Counted from the stretch's first letter, positions 52,443 through 61,019 are shown. The stretch: 64,000 bases of DNA from Ureibacillus sinduriensis BLB-1 = JCM 15800 (GCF_000772955.1 NZ_JPVO01000050.1:110835-174834), one strand, 5' to 3'. Notes: generated by a model not told the origin, from the sequence alone. Program-made: numbers and translations.

Positions 52443-52848
52443 TAGGCGTCACCTCATTCAATAAATCCTTTAATGCATTCTCTTGATTGACCCGTAGCTG
52501 CTGTTTCTGTAATAATTTCAGACCTTTTTTTGTTAGTTTATAATATTTTTCATCTTCCTCGGACCAATAGGATTCAAGAGTTCCTTGCTGTTCCTGAGTA
52601 TGGAGAGTTGTATATATAATCCCTTCATTATTAAGGATGCTTTTAATTCCTCTGACATGAAGTAATTGCGTTAACTCAGAGCCTGTCTTTTCACCAGTCA
52701 GCAGTGATAGAATTACATTTGTAATGTCTGCATCCTGCAATTGTTCTATCCTTTCATTGATTTTTTGATGATGGGCATCCGTGAACTTCACCTGACCAAA
52801 TGTGTGGGTGTTCATTGCCTTTTTCACCCTTTTTAATCGTTCTTCCAT
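52432..52848 (-). CDS. PadR-like transcriptional regulator
   Basis: 138 residues. Winged helix at 40-115: DADITNVILSLLTGEKTGSELTQLL, then GIIYTTLHTQEQQGTLESYW and KYYKLTKKGLKLLQK, the PadR wing. A preceding 40-residue basic helix is unusual. It lies between the ECF sigma factor (16-bp overlap) and the HAAS-SEDS gene. PadR-HAAS pairs are common in Firmicutes as regulator plus membrane signal protein. Confidence 0.8.
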   Translation of the reverse strand: MEERLKRVKKAMNTHTFGQVKFTDAHHQKINERIEQLQDADITNVILSLLTGEKTGSELTQLLHVRGIKSILNNEGIIYTTLHTQEQQGTLESYWSEEDEKYYKLTKKGLKLLQKQQLRVNQENALKDLLNEVTPNEN

Positions 52849-53384
52849 TGCGAATCCTCCAGCATTTTTTTTAATAGTGATTTGCCTTTGCGCAACCTTG
52901 TCTTAACGGTATTTTGATTTACCTCGAGTACAGCAGCCACCTCTTTAATTGAACACTCCTCATAATAATAAAAATAAATGACTTCTCGATATTTTATGGG
53001 CAACTGCATGATTGCGAATGCTAATTGTGCATCGTCGTCTTGTTGAATAATTGTTCGTTCTACACTGTCTCTGTCTTCTCCTATAATGAAACCGAAATTA
53101 TCTGCGGTCTTCACACGCTGGTTATACCAACTTTTCAAATAATCTTTTGAATGGTTAATCGCAATTCGCCAAAGCCAAGTTTTAATGGTTGATTTACCTT
53201 TATAGGAGGGCAGCGATTTATAACATTTTACGAAAACTTCCTGGGTCAAATCTTCAGCAATTGTCTCATTATGCACATAAGCGAAGATGAGTTGTTGAAT
53301 TTCTTGACCGTATGTACGCATTAATTCGTCAACTAAATCTGCATGATTCCCTGTTGTAATTGAGGATTCCACCAACTTTTCCAC
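52833..53384 (-). CDS. ECF RNA polymerase sigma factor
   Basis: 183 residues from GTG at 53384, chosen because GGAGGAGA sits ideally upstream and the ECF promoter at 53410-53437 would otherwise lie inside the gene; an ATG frame to 53480 exists. Region 2 (LVDELMRTYGQEIQQLIFAY, IAEDLTQEVFVKCYKSLP, IKTWLWRIAINHSKDYL) and region 4 (QLPIKYREVIYFYYYEECSIKEVAAVLEVNQNTVKTRLRKGK in order) are complete. First gene of an operon with padR and HAAS-SEDS; those may be its control system in place of a classical anti-sigma factor. Confidence 0.88.
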   Translation of the reverse strand: MEKLVESSITTGNHADLVDELMRTYGQEIQQLIFAYVHNETIAEDLTQEVFVKCYKSLPSYKGKSTIKTWLWRIAINHSKDYLKSWYNQRVKTADNFGFIIGEDRDSVERTIIQQDDDAQLAFAIMQLPIKYREVIYFYYYEECSIKEVAAVLEVNQNTVKTRLRKGKSLLKKMLEDSQWKND

Positions 53385-53409
53385 TTTCTCTCCTCCATTT
53401 CGACTATTA

Positions 53410-53437
53410 GACGAGGCCAACATATACAAAGTTTTCA
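53410..53437 (-). promoter_or_regulatory. ECF-type promoter of the sigma factor operon
   Basis: Minus strand TGAAAAC (53437-53431), 17-bp spacer, CGTC (53413-53410): the TGAAAC-N16/17-CGTC pattern of sigma-M/W/X promoters. About 26 bp before the GTG start, so the sigma factor probably transcribes its own operon. Confidence 0.6.
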
Positions 53438-53453
53438 TATTTGAAAAATTAAA

Positions 53454-53483
53454 AAGTTGGCTCCTTAAAGGAAGAACCAACTT
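53454..53483 (-). terminator. Terminator of the DUF1801 gene
   Basis: AAGTTGG / CCAACTT with inner TCCTT / AAGGA pairing, followed by TTTTTAATTTTTC on the minus strand. Confidence 0.8.
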
Positions 53484-53530
53484 ATAAAGTAATCGATATA
53501 TATTGTTGTCAATACTCTTTATTTAATGAT

Positions 53531-53920
53531 TTATTTCCGCCAAAAAGTTGTACAGTCTGCTTTGTCAATTATGTTAAACTCTATCATCTTCTCAAGTAGT
53601 TCGTAATTTACCGGTTCATTCCATCTAATTCGAAATAAACCTTTGGTCGCACTGTAGCCAGCTTGTGCAATGTCATCGGCAAAGTGCTCCATGCCAAATT
53701 CTTCAGGTGAAACACTAAGATGATGCTTGGCCGTGGAGAATCCGATGATGTATGTGCCATGCTCGGTAAACATCGGTTGATTCCATTTAAGTTCCGGTTG
53801 TAAATTGGGGAACTTCCCCAGTATCCACTCGAAAATTTCTTCTACCCGCTTCCGTTGTTGTGGTTCATCAATCTTCGTTAAATAATCGGCAAAAGCTTCT
53901 ATCTCAATCCCTCTCCTCAC
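53531..53920 (-). CDS. DUF1801 protein, Fra/YdhG-like iron chaperone
   Basis: About 130 residues from GTG at 53920; an ATT four codons later follows GAGGAGAGGG closely and could be the real start; upstream codons lie in a terminator hairpin. Core EWILGKFPNLQPELKWNQPMF, TYIIGFSTAKHHLSVSP, LLEKMIEFNIIDKADCTTFW fits the frataxin-like YdhG/Fra family that supplies iron for Fe-S cluster assembly in B. subtilis. Cytoplasmic, single gene. Confidence 0.78.
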   Translation of the reverse strand: MRRGIEIEAFADYLTKIDEPQQRKRVEEIFEWILGKFPNLQPELKWNQPMFTEHGTYIIGFSTAKHHLSVSPEEFGMEHFADDIAQAGYSATKGLFRIRWNEPVNYELLEKMIEFNIIDKADCTTFWRK

Positions 53921-53923
53921 TAT

Positions 53924-53959
53924 AAAAAGTACCCTTTTGAACATCATATCCAAAAGGGT
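53924..53959 (-). terminator. Terminator of the calcium ATPase gene
   Basis: Perfect ACCCTTTTG / CAAAAGGGT, 11-nt loop, then ACTTTTT on the minus strand. Confidence 0.85.
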
Positions 53960-53999
53960 CGGAGCGTTGCAACCGTCAGAACACATTCAAATTTCAATA

Positions 54000-56600
54000 T
54001 CAGTGTCGATTTTTTATAAAGAATAATCTATCCACCTGAATAATAATTAATGGGACGATCGCCAAACCATAAACCATTAATAATTGGGGGCGGCTAAGTA
54101 TGGCCACTTCGAACAATCCAACTATCAAGACGGTATTTAACAATACGAATCCAATAAGAAATGCTATCCAAACTGTCAGATTCGAAAACAACCCTATTTT
54201 AAATATTGATTCATCTGAACGACAGTTAAATCCATGGAACAATCTTGATAAACATAATGTTGCAAAGGCCATTGTGCTGGCTACCATCGTGTCCCCTGTG
54301 GCCAACCCTATTTGGAAGGCAATAATGGTCACGGCTGCGATGATTACCCCTTCCATCCCTACCTGCGAGACAAACTTCCTATTTAATAACGATTCATCGA
54401 CATTTCTAGGTTTGTCATCCATCAGCTTTTTATTGTGCGGCTCCAAACCAATTGCAATGGCAGGTAAACTATCTGTCAACAAGTTGATAAATAGTAAATG
54501 AACGGGTGCAAATGGAGCCGGTAATGCAAAAAGTGTGGCATAGAGAACGACCAAGATCGCTCCAGTGTTGCCTGATAATAAAAACTTAATGGCATTTTTG
54601 ATATTTGCATAAAGACTTCGGCCATTTGAAATGGCTTTAACAATAGTCGAGAAGTTATCATCGGTTAAAACCATCGAAGAAGCATCTTTTGCAACTTCCG
54701 TCCCCATAATCCCCATTGCTACTCCGATATCAGCTTGCTTTAACGCCGGTCCATCGTTCACTCCATCCCCTGTCATTGCCACAACATTTCCTTTATCCTG
54801 CCATGCCTTGACGATACGTATTTTATGTTCCGGAGATACTCGGGCATACACGGAGATGTTTTGGACTTTATCCCTCAGTTCTTTGTCTGTTAAGTGTTCT
54901 ATTTCTTTACCTTCGATCGCTTCTGAAGAATCTTTGAGAATCCCGATTTTTTTGGCAATTGCTGTTGCCGTAATTTTATGATCCCCTGTAATCATCACGG
55001 GTTTAATGCCAGCTTTGATACAAGCGGTCACTGCTTGTGCCGATTCTGCCCGAGGCGGATCCATCATTGCCACCAAGCCTACAAAGGTTAAATCCATTTC
55101 ATCTTTTAAGCTTATACCGATCGATTTCACTTCTTTATAAGCAAAAGCAAGTACTCGTAACCCTTCATTGGAAAACTTATGATTGGCTTGTTTTATCGCT
55201 TCTATTTGCTGCTTTGTAATATTGGATACACCTTGCGCATTTTCAATCTTTACAATTCGGGACAGTAGCACATCAACCGCCCCTTTTGTAATCATGATAT
55301 ATCGATCGCCCACCCGGTTAACCGTACTCATTAATTTTCTTGTCGAATCAAAAGGTACTTCCCCAAACCGTTTATACATCTCGCGTATATTCAGCTCGTC
55401 CAAATTGTATTGGTTGCCCATACGTACCAAAGCTATTTCGGTTGGATCACCAATTTCCTTCTCTTCAAAGGCAACAGAATTGTTGCATAGTAAAGCTAGG
55501 TGCATCAACTTATGATGTACTTTATTATCCAACTGCAATTGATCATGCTGGATTACTTTTTCACCCACAAGTAATTTTTGAACTGTCATTTTATTTTGAG
55601 TAAGCGTCCCCGTTTTATCTGAACAAATGACTGAAATACTCCCCAAACTTTCTACTGCATGGAGCTTGCGAACAATTGCATTTTCCTTGGCCATCTTTTG
55701 TGTCCCAAAGGCAAGAACAATGGTCACAATCGAGCTTAATGCCTCCGGGATTGCCGCAACTGCCAAAGATACTGCGAACATAAATGAATCTACCAACTCA
55801 CGACCACGGAGAATATCCAGTGCAAAAATTATTAAGCAAATGATAATAATCCCGATTGCTAGTCTTTTTCCAAAATCCTCAAGGCTGACTTGAAGTGGGG
55901 TTTTCTTTTCCTTTGCATTATCCAGCAAATTGGCAATCTTCCCAATCTCGGTATTCATGCCAATAGATGTTACAATAGCTTTTCCGCGACCATTTGTTAC
56001 GAAACTACCGGAGAAGACCATATTTGTTTTATCTCCAAGAGCTACTTCTTGGTCATTAATTACATTCACCATCTTCTGGATCGGCAGGGATTCTCCCGTC
56101 AAGGAACTCTCGTTAATTTGCAAACTATGACTTTCGATAATACGTCCATCCGCACTAATAAAATCGCCGGCATCCAACATAAGAATATCGCCAACAACCA
56201 CCTCTTTTGAGGGGATTTCAGCAACTTGTCCATCCCTTAAAACCCTTGCTATCGGGGCAGCCATTTCCTTCAAGCTATCAAGTGATTTTTCCGCTTTTAT
56301 CTGTTGCACCGTCCCCAGGATGGCATTAAGGATGATAACCACCCATATAACGATGGAACTTTCTACTTCCCCTAAGAATATAGAGATCAACGCTGCTACC
56401 ATCAGAATAATAACTAGAAAATCTTTAAATTGTTCAAGAAAAATAACTATCGCACTCTTTTGTTTGCTCTCACGCAGTTCATTATAGCCATATTTTTTAT
56501 GCCTCGTTCGAACTTCATAATCTGTTAATCCTTGATGTGTTACATCGAGTTCATTCATTACTTTTTGTATTGGTTCCCGGTAGTATTCTGACACATTCAT
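54000..56600 (-). CDS. P2-type calcium-transporting ATPase (LMCA1/YloB-like)
   Basis: 866 residues from ATG at 56600 (GGAGGA seven nt upstream). Ten membrane segments; phosphorylation motif CSDKTGTLT with Asp328, actuator TGES, P-domain TGDGVNDGPALK, hinge MITGDHK. TM4 reads AAIPEALSSIVTIVLAFG, the PEAL variant of the SERCA PEGL ion site found in Listeria LMCA1, with TM6 NLLTDSLPAIAIG. It exports Ca2+ from the cytoplasm. Single gene with its own terminator. Confidence 0.9.
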   Translation of the reverse strand: MNVSEYYREPIQKVMNELDVTHQGLTDYEVRTRHKKYGYNELRESKQKSAIVIFLEQFKDFLVIILMVAALISIFLGEVESSIVIWVVIILNAILGTVQQIKAEKSLDSLKEMAAPIARVLRDGQVAEIPSKEVVVGDILMLDAGDFISADGRIIESHSLQINESSLTGESLPIQKMVNVINDQEVALGDKTNMVFSGSFVTNGRGKAIVTSIGMNTEIGKIANLLDNAKEKKTPLQVSLEDFGKRLAIGIIIICLIIFALDILRGRELVDSFMFAVSLAVAAIPEALSSIVTIVLAFGTQKMAKENAIVRKLHAVESLGSISVICSDKTGTLTQNKMTVQKLLVGEKVIQHDQLQLDNKVHHKLMHLALLCNNSVAFEEKEIGDPTEIALVRMGNQYNLDELNIREMYKRFGEVPFDSTRKLMSTVNRVGDRYIMITKGAVDVLLSRIVKIENAQGVSNITKQQIEAIKQANHKFSNEGLRVLAFAYKEVKSIGISLKDEMDLTFVGLVAMMDPPRAESAQAVTACIKAGIKPVMITGDHKITATAIAKKIGILKDSSEAIEGKEIEHLTDKELRDKVQNISVYARVSPEHKIRIVKAWQDKGNVVAMTGDGVNDGPALKQADIGVAMGIMGTEVAKDASSMVLTDDNFSTIVKAISNGRSLYANIKNAIKFLLSGNTGAILVVLYATLFALPAPFAPVHLLFINLLTDSLPAIAIGLEPHNKKLMDDKPRNVDESLLNRKFVSQVGMEGVIIAAVTIIAFQIGLATGDTMVASTMAFATLCLSRLFHGFNCRSDESIFKIGLFSNLTVWIAFLIGFVLLNTVLIVGLFEVAILSRPQLLMVYGLAIVPLIIIQVDRLFFIKNRH

Positions 56601-56854
56601 ACAATAATCCTCCATATCCTAGTAATACGTTTTCCTTGATCACCGGCAAATGATAGTCTCAATAAAACTACTTCTGTTCCTCAAAACTCCTGAACTATTT
56701 AGCTTTGAAGTTCCTTATAGAATCCGCCTAAGAGTGAAGTACTATAAAATTATATGTAGGAGAAAGCGAAATATGAGAATATCTTTTAAAAGAATATAAT
56801 TGAAAAATATGATTACAAAACTCGCTGGACAATTTAATAGGAGAGGTTAATTAC
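56601..56854. other. Intergenic region without clear gene
   Basis: AT-rich. The only coding-like feature is an 8-codon frame on the plus strand near 56774 (AGGAG, then ATGAGAATATCTTTT), too short to support. Promoter of the calcium ATPase expected on the minus strand but not fixed. Confidence 0.4.
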
Positions 56855-56888
56855 AAAAAGCGCTAATTCAATTTTTTGAATCAACGCT
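56855..56888 (-). terminator. Terminator of ytaF
   Basis: AGCGCTAATTCAA / TTGAATCAACGCT (two wobble pairs on the RNA), 4-nt loop, then TTTTTGTAATT on the minus strand. Confidence 0.8.
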
Positions 56889-56912
56889 TATGTAAACAGA
56901 TAAAACCAGCTC

Positions 56913-57548
56913 TCATATTTTAAAAATTCCGATCAATATTAAAGCAATTCCTGGAAGGAAGGTAAGTTTCTTCACCCAATTCATGTTTCGGAAAATCAAA
57001 CCTATATTAATGCCGGCCATAACAAAAATGACACTGGAAACCGTGACTACAATCGAGAATAAAATTGGAGGCAAATCTATCAAAGCCGCACCAATGCCTG
57101 CACCAAATGAATCCAGAGAAAGTGCCAATCCCAAAAATAAGGCTTCTGTGCTTCCAATAGTGCCTGAGCGATCGAAATCGGCTTCTGTCGGCTTTTTTAA
57201 TATCTTGATGATAAGTCCCAATCTTTTAATCTCCAAATCAACAATTTTTATAGTGCTTTTCCGTTGTTCAGAAGTATCCTGGGAAGTCAGGAATTGATAA
57301 AGAACCCATATACCGATTGTTATAAGTATAATTCCACCTACTCTTTCAGCCGCTTCATAAGAGATGAATAATTCAATGAGCGAACCAATGCCCATTGCGG
57401 TTAATAAGACGATGAAAGTGCAGGCAAAAATGATAATAAATGATTTAACCGGTATTGTTACCTTTCGCATTCCATAAGTCAAGCCGACAGTGAAACTATC
57501 AAGACTTACTGCAATCCCCAAGAGCAGTAATGAAAGTAAGTCACTCAT
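56913..57548 (-). CDS. ytaF: YtaF sporulation membrane protein, MntP-like
   Basis: 211 residues from ATG at 57548 (AAAGGAG seven nt upstream; the frame to 57665 lacks a site). Six membrane helices in two halves, each with the AVSLDSFTVG / ALSLDSFGAGIG motif of the MntP manganese exporter family, and an EF-hand-like loop ADFDRSGTIGSTEA between. YtaF is a sporulation-associated relative. It may export Mn2+ or Ca2+ (inference). Confidence 0.85.
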   Translation of the reverse strand: MSDLLSLLLLGIAVSLDSFTVGLTYGMRKVTIPVKSFIIIFACTFIVLLTAMGIGSLIELFISYEAAERVGGIILITIGIWVLYQFLTSQDTSEQRKSTIKIVDLEIKRLGLIIKILKKPTEADFDRSGTIGSTEALFLGLALSLDSFGAGIGAALIDLPPILFSIVVTVSSVIFVMAGINIGLIFRNMNWVKKLTFLPGIALILIGIFKI

Positions 57549-57754
57549 TTTTTTACTCCTTTCAGACGTCGCTACCCTCTTATCGTATGAATTGACTTTG
57601 AAAAGTGTCCCCTCATCCTCATCACTACTTGAATCAAATATAGTGTCGTATACAGCTATTTGCACCAGTTGCCCGACGCCGGTAAATTTGGAGTCTATTA
57701 TCTAGGGCAATAGAATATGCCTACAATAGGGAAAGGTCTTATCCTCACCAAAAA

Positions 57755-57790
57755 AACATCGACCATTGACAGACTTCAATGATCGATGTT
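57755..57790 (-). terminator. Terminator of the bioY-CHY unit
   Basis: AACATCGACCATTGA / TCAATGATCGATGTT (one mismatch), 6-nt loop, T run on the minus strand. Confidence 0.85.
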
Positions 57791-57815
57791 TTATAGTATT
57801 ATCCATCCTAAATAT

Positions 57816-58145
57816 CTATGCTTCAAAGTATAAATGCTTGTGCAGGCTACAGCCCGGGTTAAAGGAACTCTTGCAGCTAGGACATTCCGATTGGCAGTCC
57901 AGATATTCATTAATTGTAAGCTCATGTCCACAAGCTCCACATAATATCGCTTGGTGATCGAATTGATCTTTTGGCCATACTTTTGGAGCATTGCAGCCTT
58001 CCTCTTCGTGGCAGGAGAAGCAAGGATAATATGTATGGCAACAGTAAAATTTAATGGCGATCCGATCGATTTCGGAGTGATAATGCCGACAGCGTGTTTC
58101 CTTGTCAATATCAGTTCCCTTCACTTCTTGGCCATGAATCCGCAT
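57816..58145 (-). CDS. CHY-type zinc finger protein
   Basis: 109 residues from ATG at 58145 (AAAGGAG eight nt upstream). Cys/His-rich: CRHYHSEIDRIAIKFYCCHTYYPCFSCHEE in order gives the CHY signature, and CGACGHELTINEYLDCQSECPSC the following knuckles, together enough for three zinc ions. CHY proteins in bacteria are of unknown role (in eukaryotes part of ubiquitin ligases; HOT13 in mitochondria). It follows bioY by about 20 bp and shares its promoter, an odd partner for a biotin transporter. Confidence 0.85.
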   Translation of the reverse strand: MRIHGQEVKGTDIDKETRCRHYHSEIDRIAIKFYCCHTYYPCFSCHEEEGCNAPKVWPKDQFDHQAILCGACGHELTINEYLDCQSECPSCKSSFNPGCSLHKHLYFEA

Positions 58146-58164
58146 TTTGTTCTCTCCTTTGTTC

Positions 58165-58764
58165 CTATCGCCATCCATTACTTTTTACACTTTTGAATAA
58201 TATCGGCTTGAGGCGATATCCAAAAATCCCCGCAAAGACAGCCAGTATGATATCTTTCGGCAATGGCACAACCATCCATGCCCACGCCATTTTATAGGTA
58301 AATCCCGCTGGTGCTTCAAACCAAAACTTATAGGCAGCATACATCCAATTTGTCCCAATGAGATAATTGATGGCCGTACCTACTAATGCTGCGATCACAA
58401 AACCTTTCACCGAAGGCAGTTTTCGAACAATTTCCCCGACGGCATAGGCCACAAAAATATACGAAACAATAAATCCGAAAGTAGGTGAGATGAGTGAGTC
58501 GATTCCTCCAGAGAATTTGGCGAAAACCGGCAAGCCAACCAGTCCTATAAATGCATAAAATAGCATGGCGATTGCACCGGTACGGCTGCCCAATAAAATT
58601 CCAGCCAGCAATGCAAAAAATGTTTGAAGTGTAATCGGGACTCCCCCGATAATCAAGAATGAGGAAATATTGGCTCCTATCATCATTAATATAGAGAACA
58701 TTGAAATTTGCACCATTTGCAAAGTACGAGAACGATTTGTTGTTTTTTCTATTGTAGTTGTCAT
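58165..58764 (-). CDS. bioY: Biotin transporter substrate-binding subunit BioY
   Basis: 199 residues, six membrane helices. GVPITLQTFFALLAGILLGSRTGAIAMLFYAFIGLVGLPVF matches the BioY signature, with further family blocks SPTFGFIVSYIFVAYAVGE and GTNWMYAAYKFWF. S-component of an ECF-type transporter or a stand-alone biotin importer. GGGAGG precedes the ATG. A promoter with a BirA-type operator lies upstream, so biotin probably represses it. Confidence 0.93.
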   Translation of the reverse strand: MTTTIEKTTNRSRTLQMVQISMFSILMMIGANISSFLIIGGVPITLQTFFALLAGILLGSRTGAIAMLFYAFIGLVGLPVFAKFSGGIDSLISPTFGFIVSYIFVAYAVGEIVRKLPSVKGFVIAALVGTAINYLIGTNWMYAAYKFWFEAPAGFTYKMAWAWMVVPLPKDIILAVFAGIFGYRLKPILFKSVKSNGWR

Positions 58765-58796
58765 GCTATACCTCCCAAACCCCCATATTTAGGAAT

Positions 58797-58847
58797 AGTA
58801 TATTAAACTAGCACAACTACGTCAACCTATTTTATTTTAAGTTAACA
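58797..58847 (-). promoter_or_regulatory. bioY promoter with BirA operator
   Basis: Minus strand -35 TTGACG (58825-58820), 17-bp spacer, -10 TATACT (58802-58797). The half-sites TGTTAAC (58847-58841) and GTTGACG (58826-58820), 14 bp apart, form the BirA-type dyad; the second covers the -35 box. Confidence 0.75.
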
Positions 58848-58863
58848 CAAGGCCATTCATTTA

Positions 58864-58898
58864 TATAAAAAAGGCATCTCTCCTACACGAGAAATGCC
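58864..58898 (-). terminator. Terminator of the DUF418 gene
   Basis: GGCATCTCTC / GAGAAATGCC (one mismatch), 6-nt loop, TTTTTTAT on the minus strand. Confidence 0.8.
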
Positions 58899-59046
58899 AA
58901 TAAAACTATTTGCTTGCCTACAAATTAGTAGAATGCCTTTCAACTTATTTCGATAATCGACTATTATTGTTATTCAAAAATACCTTACGTTTAAAAAGGT
59001 ACCAAGGAACGTTCACATTATATTTTCCTCTTCATTGGGCGTCAAA

Positions 59047-60222
59047 TTAGCTTTCCACATATTTCGGATTTACTTTCTTCACTTTTGCTTTACCGCTCCA
59101 TGAAAAATTCGTCCACATCCGCAAAATCACTTCAAGTGGACCGCGCTTAAACTTCTTCAAATACATTGTACTGCCAATACATTGCAAACTATAAACTGCT
59201 AAACCAAATAATATGCCCCACAGCACCCCAAGTTCTTCATGGAAACCTAATCCGTATCCATAAAAGGTAAATGTGCAAATAACCGTTTGCAAAATATAGT
59301 TGGTTAACGATAGCTTACCAACATTTTCGAAAACATTGGACATTCTTGATAGATACGTAGTGCTATACAGCAATGCAAACAAGCTAATATATCCGATTGA
59401 TAACAAAGTAGATCCGCCTTGCAGCAAAACCCCCGTCCAATTGTTTTCCACTTGGGCAAATGCTTTACAAATCAGCCCGATTGGAACAAGTATTGATCCT
59501 GCGGCATACCATTTCCGTTCTCGTTCCATGTTTTCAAACGCCCTGACTTTTGCCAAAGCCATACCGAACAAAAACATCGGCGCATAGAAGATAGGGGCAA
59601 AAATTAGCATAACCAGAATGAATAACGGCGATTCTCCGAAGCCAGGTGGAATGACATTGTTTCGGAAATCATAGATTTCAGCGTATGTTCCATTTCCAAG
59701 AACTTCATATGATTGGGCTATATATTGATCCATTTCCTGCTTTTCTTCCCCAGTTGGTTCCATATATCCATATCCTAATGCGGTAATTATGACAAATAAA
59801 ACAACTCCCCAAATAAGAAGCGTTTTAGGCTTTCGATTAATGAATACGATTAGGAATAGCATGATAACCCCATAAAATAGCAGAATATCTCCATCCCATA
59901 AGTAGGTTGTATGCAACAAGCCCATTACAATTAATCCAATGCTGCGGCGAACAATATGCCAACGACTTTTCCCGCCTCTTTTCCTAATCGACTCTACCAA
60001 CTTAATGAGAGAATACCCAAAAACTAATGTAAAAATCGGCATGGCCGATCCTTCGACTACCACTTTTACAAACTTTAACGCAAACCCGTCAGTTGCAGAC
60101 AATGAATCCAGATAATCTTTACCAAACATGCCATATTGGAATATAAGTAAATTGGCAAGAAGAATTCCCAGTAAACTGAACCCCCTTAAGCCATCGATGA
60201 AATACACTCTTTTTGACTCCAT
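59047..60222 (-). CDS. DUF418 membrane protein (YxaH/YeiB-like)
   Basis: 391 residues, about ten membrane segments. Opens RVYFIDGLRGFSLLGILLANL, a typical DUF418/acyltransferase-3-like start, and later contains the DUF418 block SLTNYILQTVICTFTFYG with YGLGF. Family function unknown; relation to membrane acyltransferases has been suggested. Divergent from a two-component system 101 bp away, which may regulate it. Confidence 0.78.
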   Translation of the reverse strand: MESKRVYFIDGLRGFSLLGILLANLLIFQYGMFGKDYLDSLSATDGFALKFVKVVVEGSAMPIFTLVFGYSLIKLVESIRKRGGKSRWHIVRRSIGLIVMGLLHTTYLWDGDILLFYGVIMLFLIVFINRKPKTLLIWGVVLFVIITALGYGYMEPTGEEKQEMDQYIAQSYEVLGNGTYAEIYDFRNNVIPPGFGESPLFILVMLIFAPIFYAPMFLFGMALAKVRAFENMERERKWYAAGSILVPIGLICKAFAQVENNWTGVLLQGGSTLLSIGYISLFALLYSTTYLSRMSNVFENVGKLSLTNYILQTVICTFTFYGYGLGFHEELGVLWGILFGLAVYSLQCIGSTMYLKKFKRGPLEVILRMWTNFSWSGKAKVKKVNPKYVES

Positions 60223-60270
60223 TTTTTTACTCCTTTATGGTAATTTATAAATATATTGTATCATTGGTAT

Positions 60271-60298
60271 CTTATGTAAATATGATAAGTACCTTATG
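60271..60298. promoter_or_regulatory. Direct repeats in the DUF418/two-component gap
   Basis: Two copies of CTTATG (60271-60276, 60293-60298), 22 bp apart, plus CTTAT/ATAAG dyad. Spacing of two helix turns suits an OmpR-type regulator. Confidence 0.35.
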
Positions 60299-60323
60299 AT
60301 AACCTTAAAAGTAGGTGGCCATT

Positions 60324-61019
60324 TTGATAAATGCATCAATATTCGTCTTGGAGGACGAACGTGCAATTGCTGATATGATTGAGATTATTTTAAGGAAGGA
60401 GGGCTTTCAGCAGATTCAGCTTTGCGAAAATGTCCGGGACGCTTCCAGTTTAATAAATAAGAACAAATATGACTTTTATTTATTGGATGTTATGCTTCCC
60501 GATGGGAGTGGGCTTGATGTCGCTTCGACGATCCGGAAACAAAGCAATGCCCCGATTTTCTTCTTAACTGCCAAGAGTAGCGATGCCGACAAACTTCGAG
60601 GCTTTATGAATGGTGCGGATGATTATATTACAAAACCCTTTAATCCACTAGAACTTGTTGCAAGGGTTAAAGTGCAGTTAAGCCGTTATTTAATGCAGGC
60701 AACACCTAAAAAAAATGTATATCGATTCGAACGTTTTACATTTGATGTTGAGGCTGCTGAACTAATGGTAGACGGCAAACGGGAAATCATTAGTGGGAGA
60801 CTTTTCCACTTATTGACGTATCTATGCGAAAATGCTGGGCAGGTGTTGTCGAAGGATAAGATTTATGAACAGGTATGGGAGGATTTTTTGTTTGACGATA
60901 ATACAGTAATGGTACATATCCGGAAACTCCGCGAGAAAATTGAGAAAGACCCAAGTAAGCCAAAATTTATAGTCACGGTGCGTGGAGTTGGCTATAAGCT
61001 CGTCGGTGATCCACAATGA
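60324..61019 (+). CDS. OmpR-type response regulator
   Basis: 231 residues from TTG at 60324, spaced five nt from AGGTGG; GTG at 60315 is inside that site. Receiver with phospho-Asp55 (YLLDVMLPDGSG), FFLTAKSSD and DYITKPFNP; then winged helix with GRLFHLLTYLCENAGQVLSKDKIYEQVW and VHIRKLREKIEKD. Its end overlaps the kinase gene by 4 bp. Likely targets: its own operon and the divergent DUF418 gene. Confidence 0.9.
   Translation: MINASIFVLEDERAIADMIEIILRKEGFQQIQLCENVRDASSLINKNKYDFYLLDVMLPDGSGLDVASTIRKQSNAPIFFLTAKSSDADKLRGFMNGADDYITKPFNPLELVARVKVQLSRYLMQATPKKNVYRFERFTFDVEAAELMVDGKREIISGRLFHLLTYLCENAGQVLSKDKIYEQVWEDFLFDDNTVMVHIRKLREKIEKDPSKPKFIVTVRGVGYKLVGDPQ

Noticed and set aside
55890..56210. 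Plus-strand frames of 60-130 codons opposite the calcium ATPase
   Set aside because: Shadows of a strongly conserved P-type ATPase.
56774..56800. 8-codon frame with ribosome site (MRISFKRI)
   Set aside because: Too short, no promoter or terminator linked to it.
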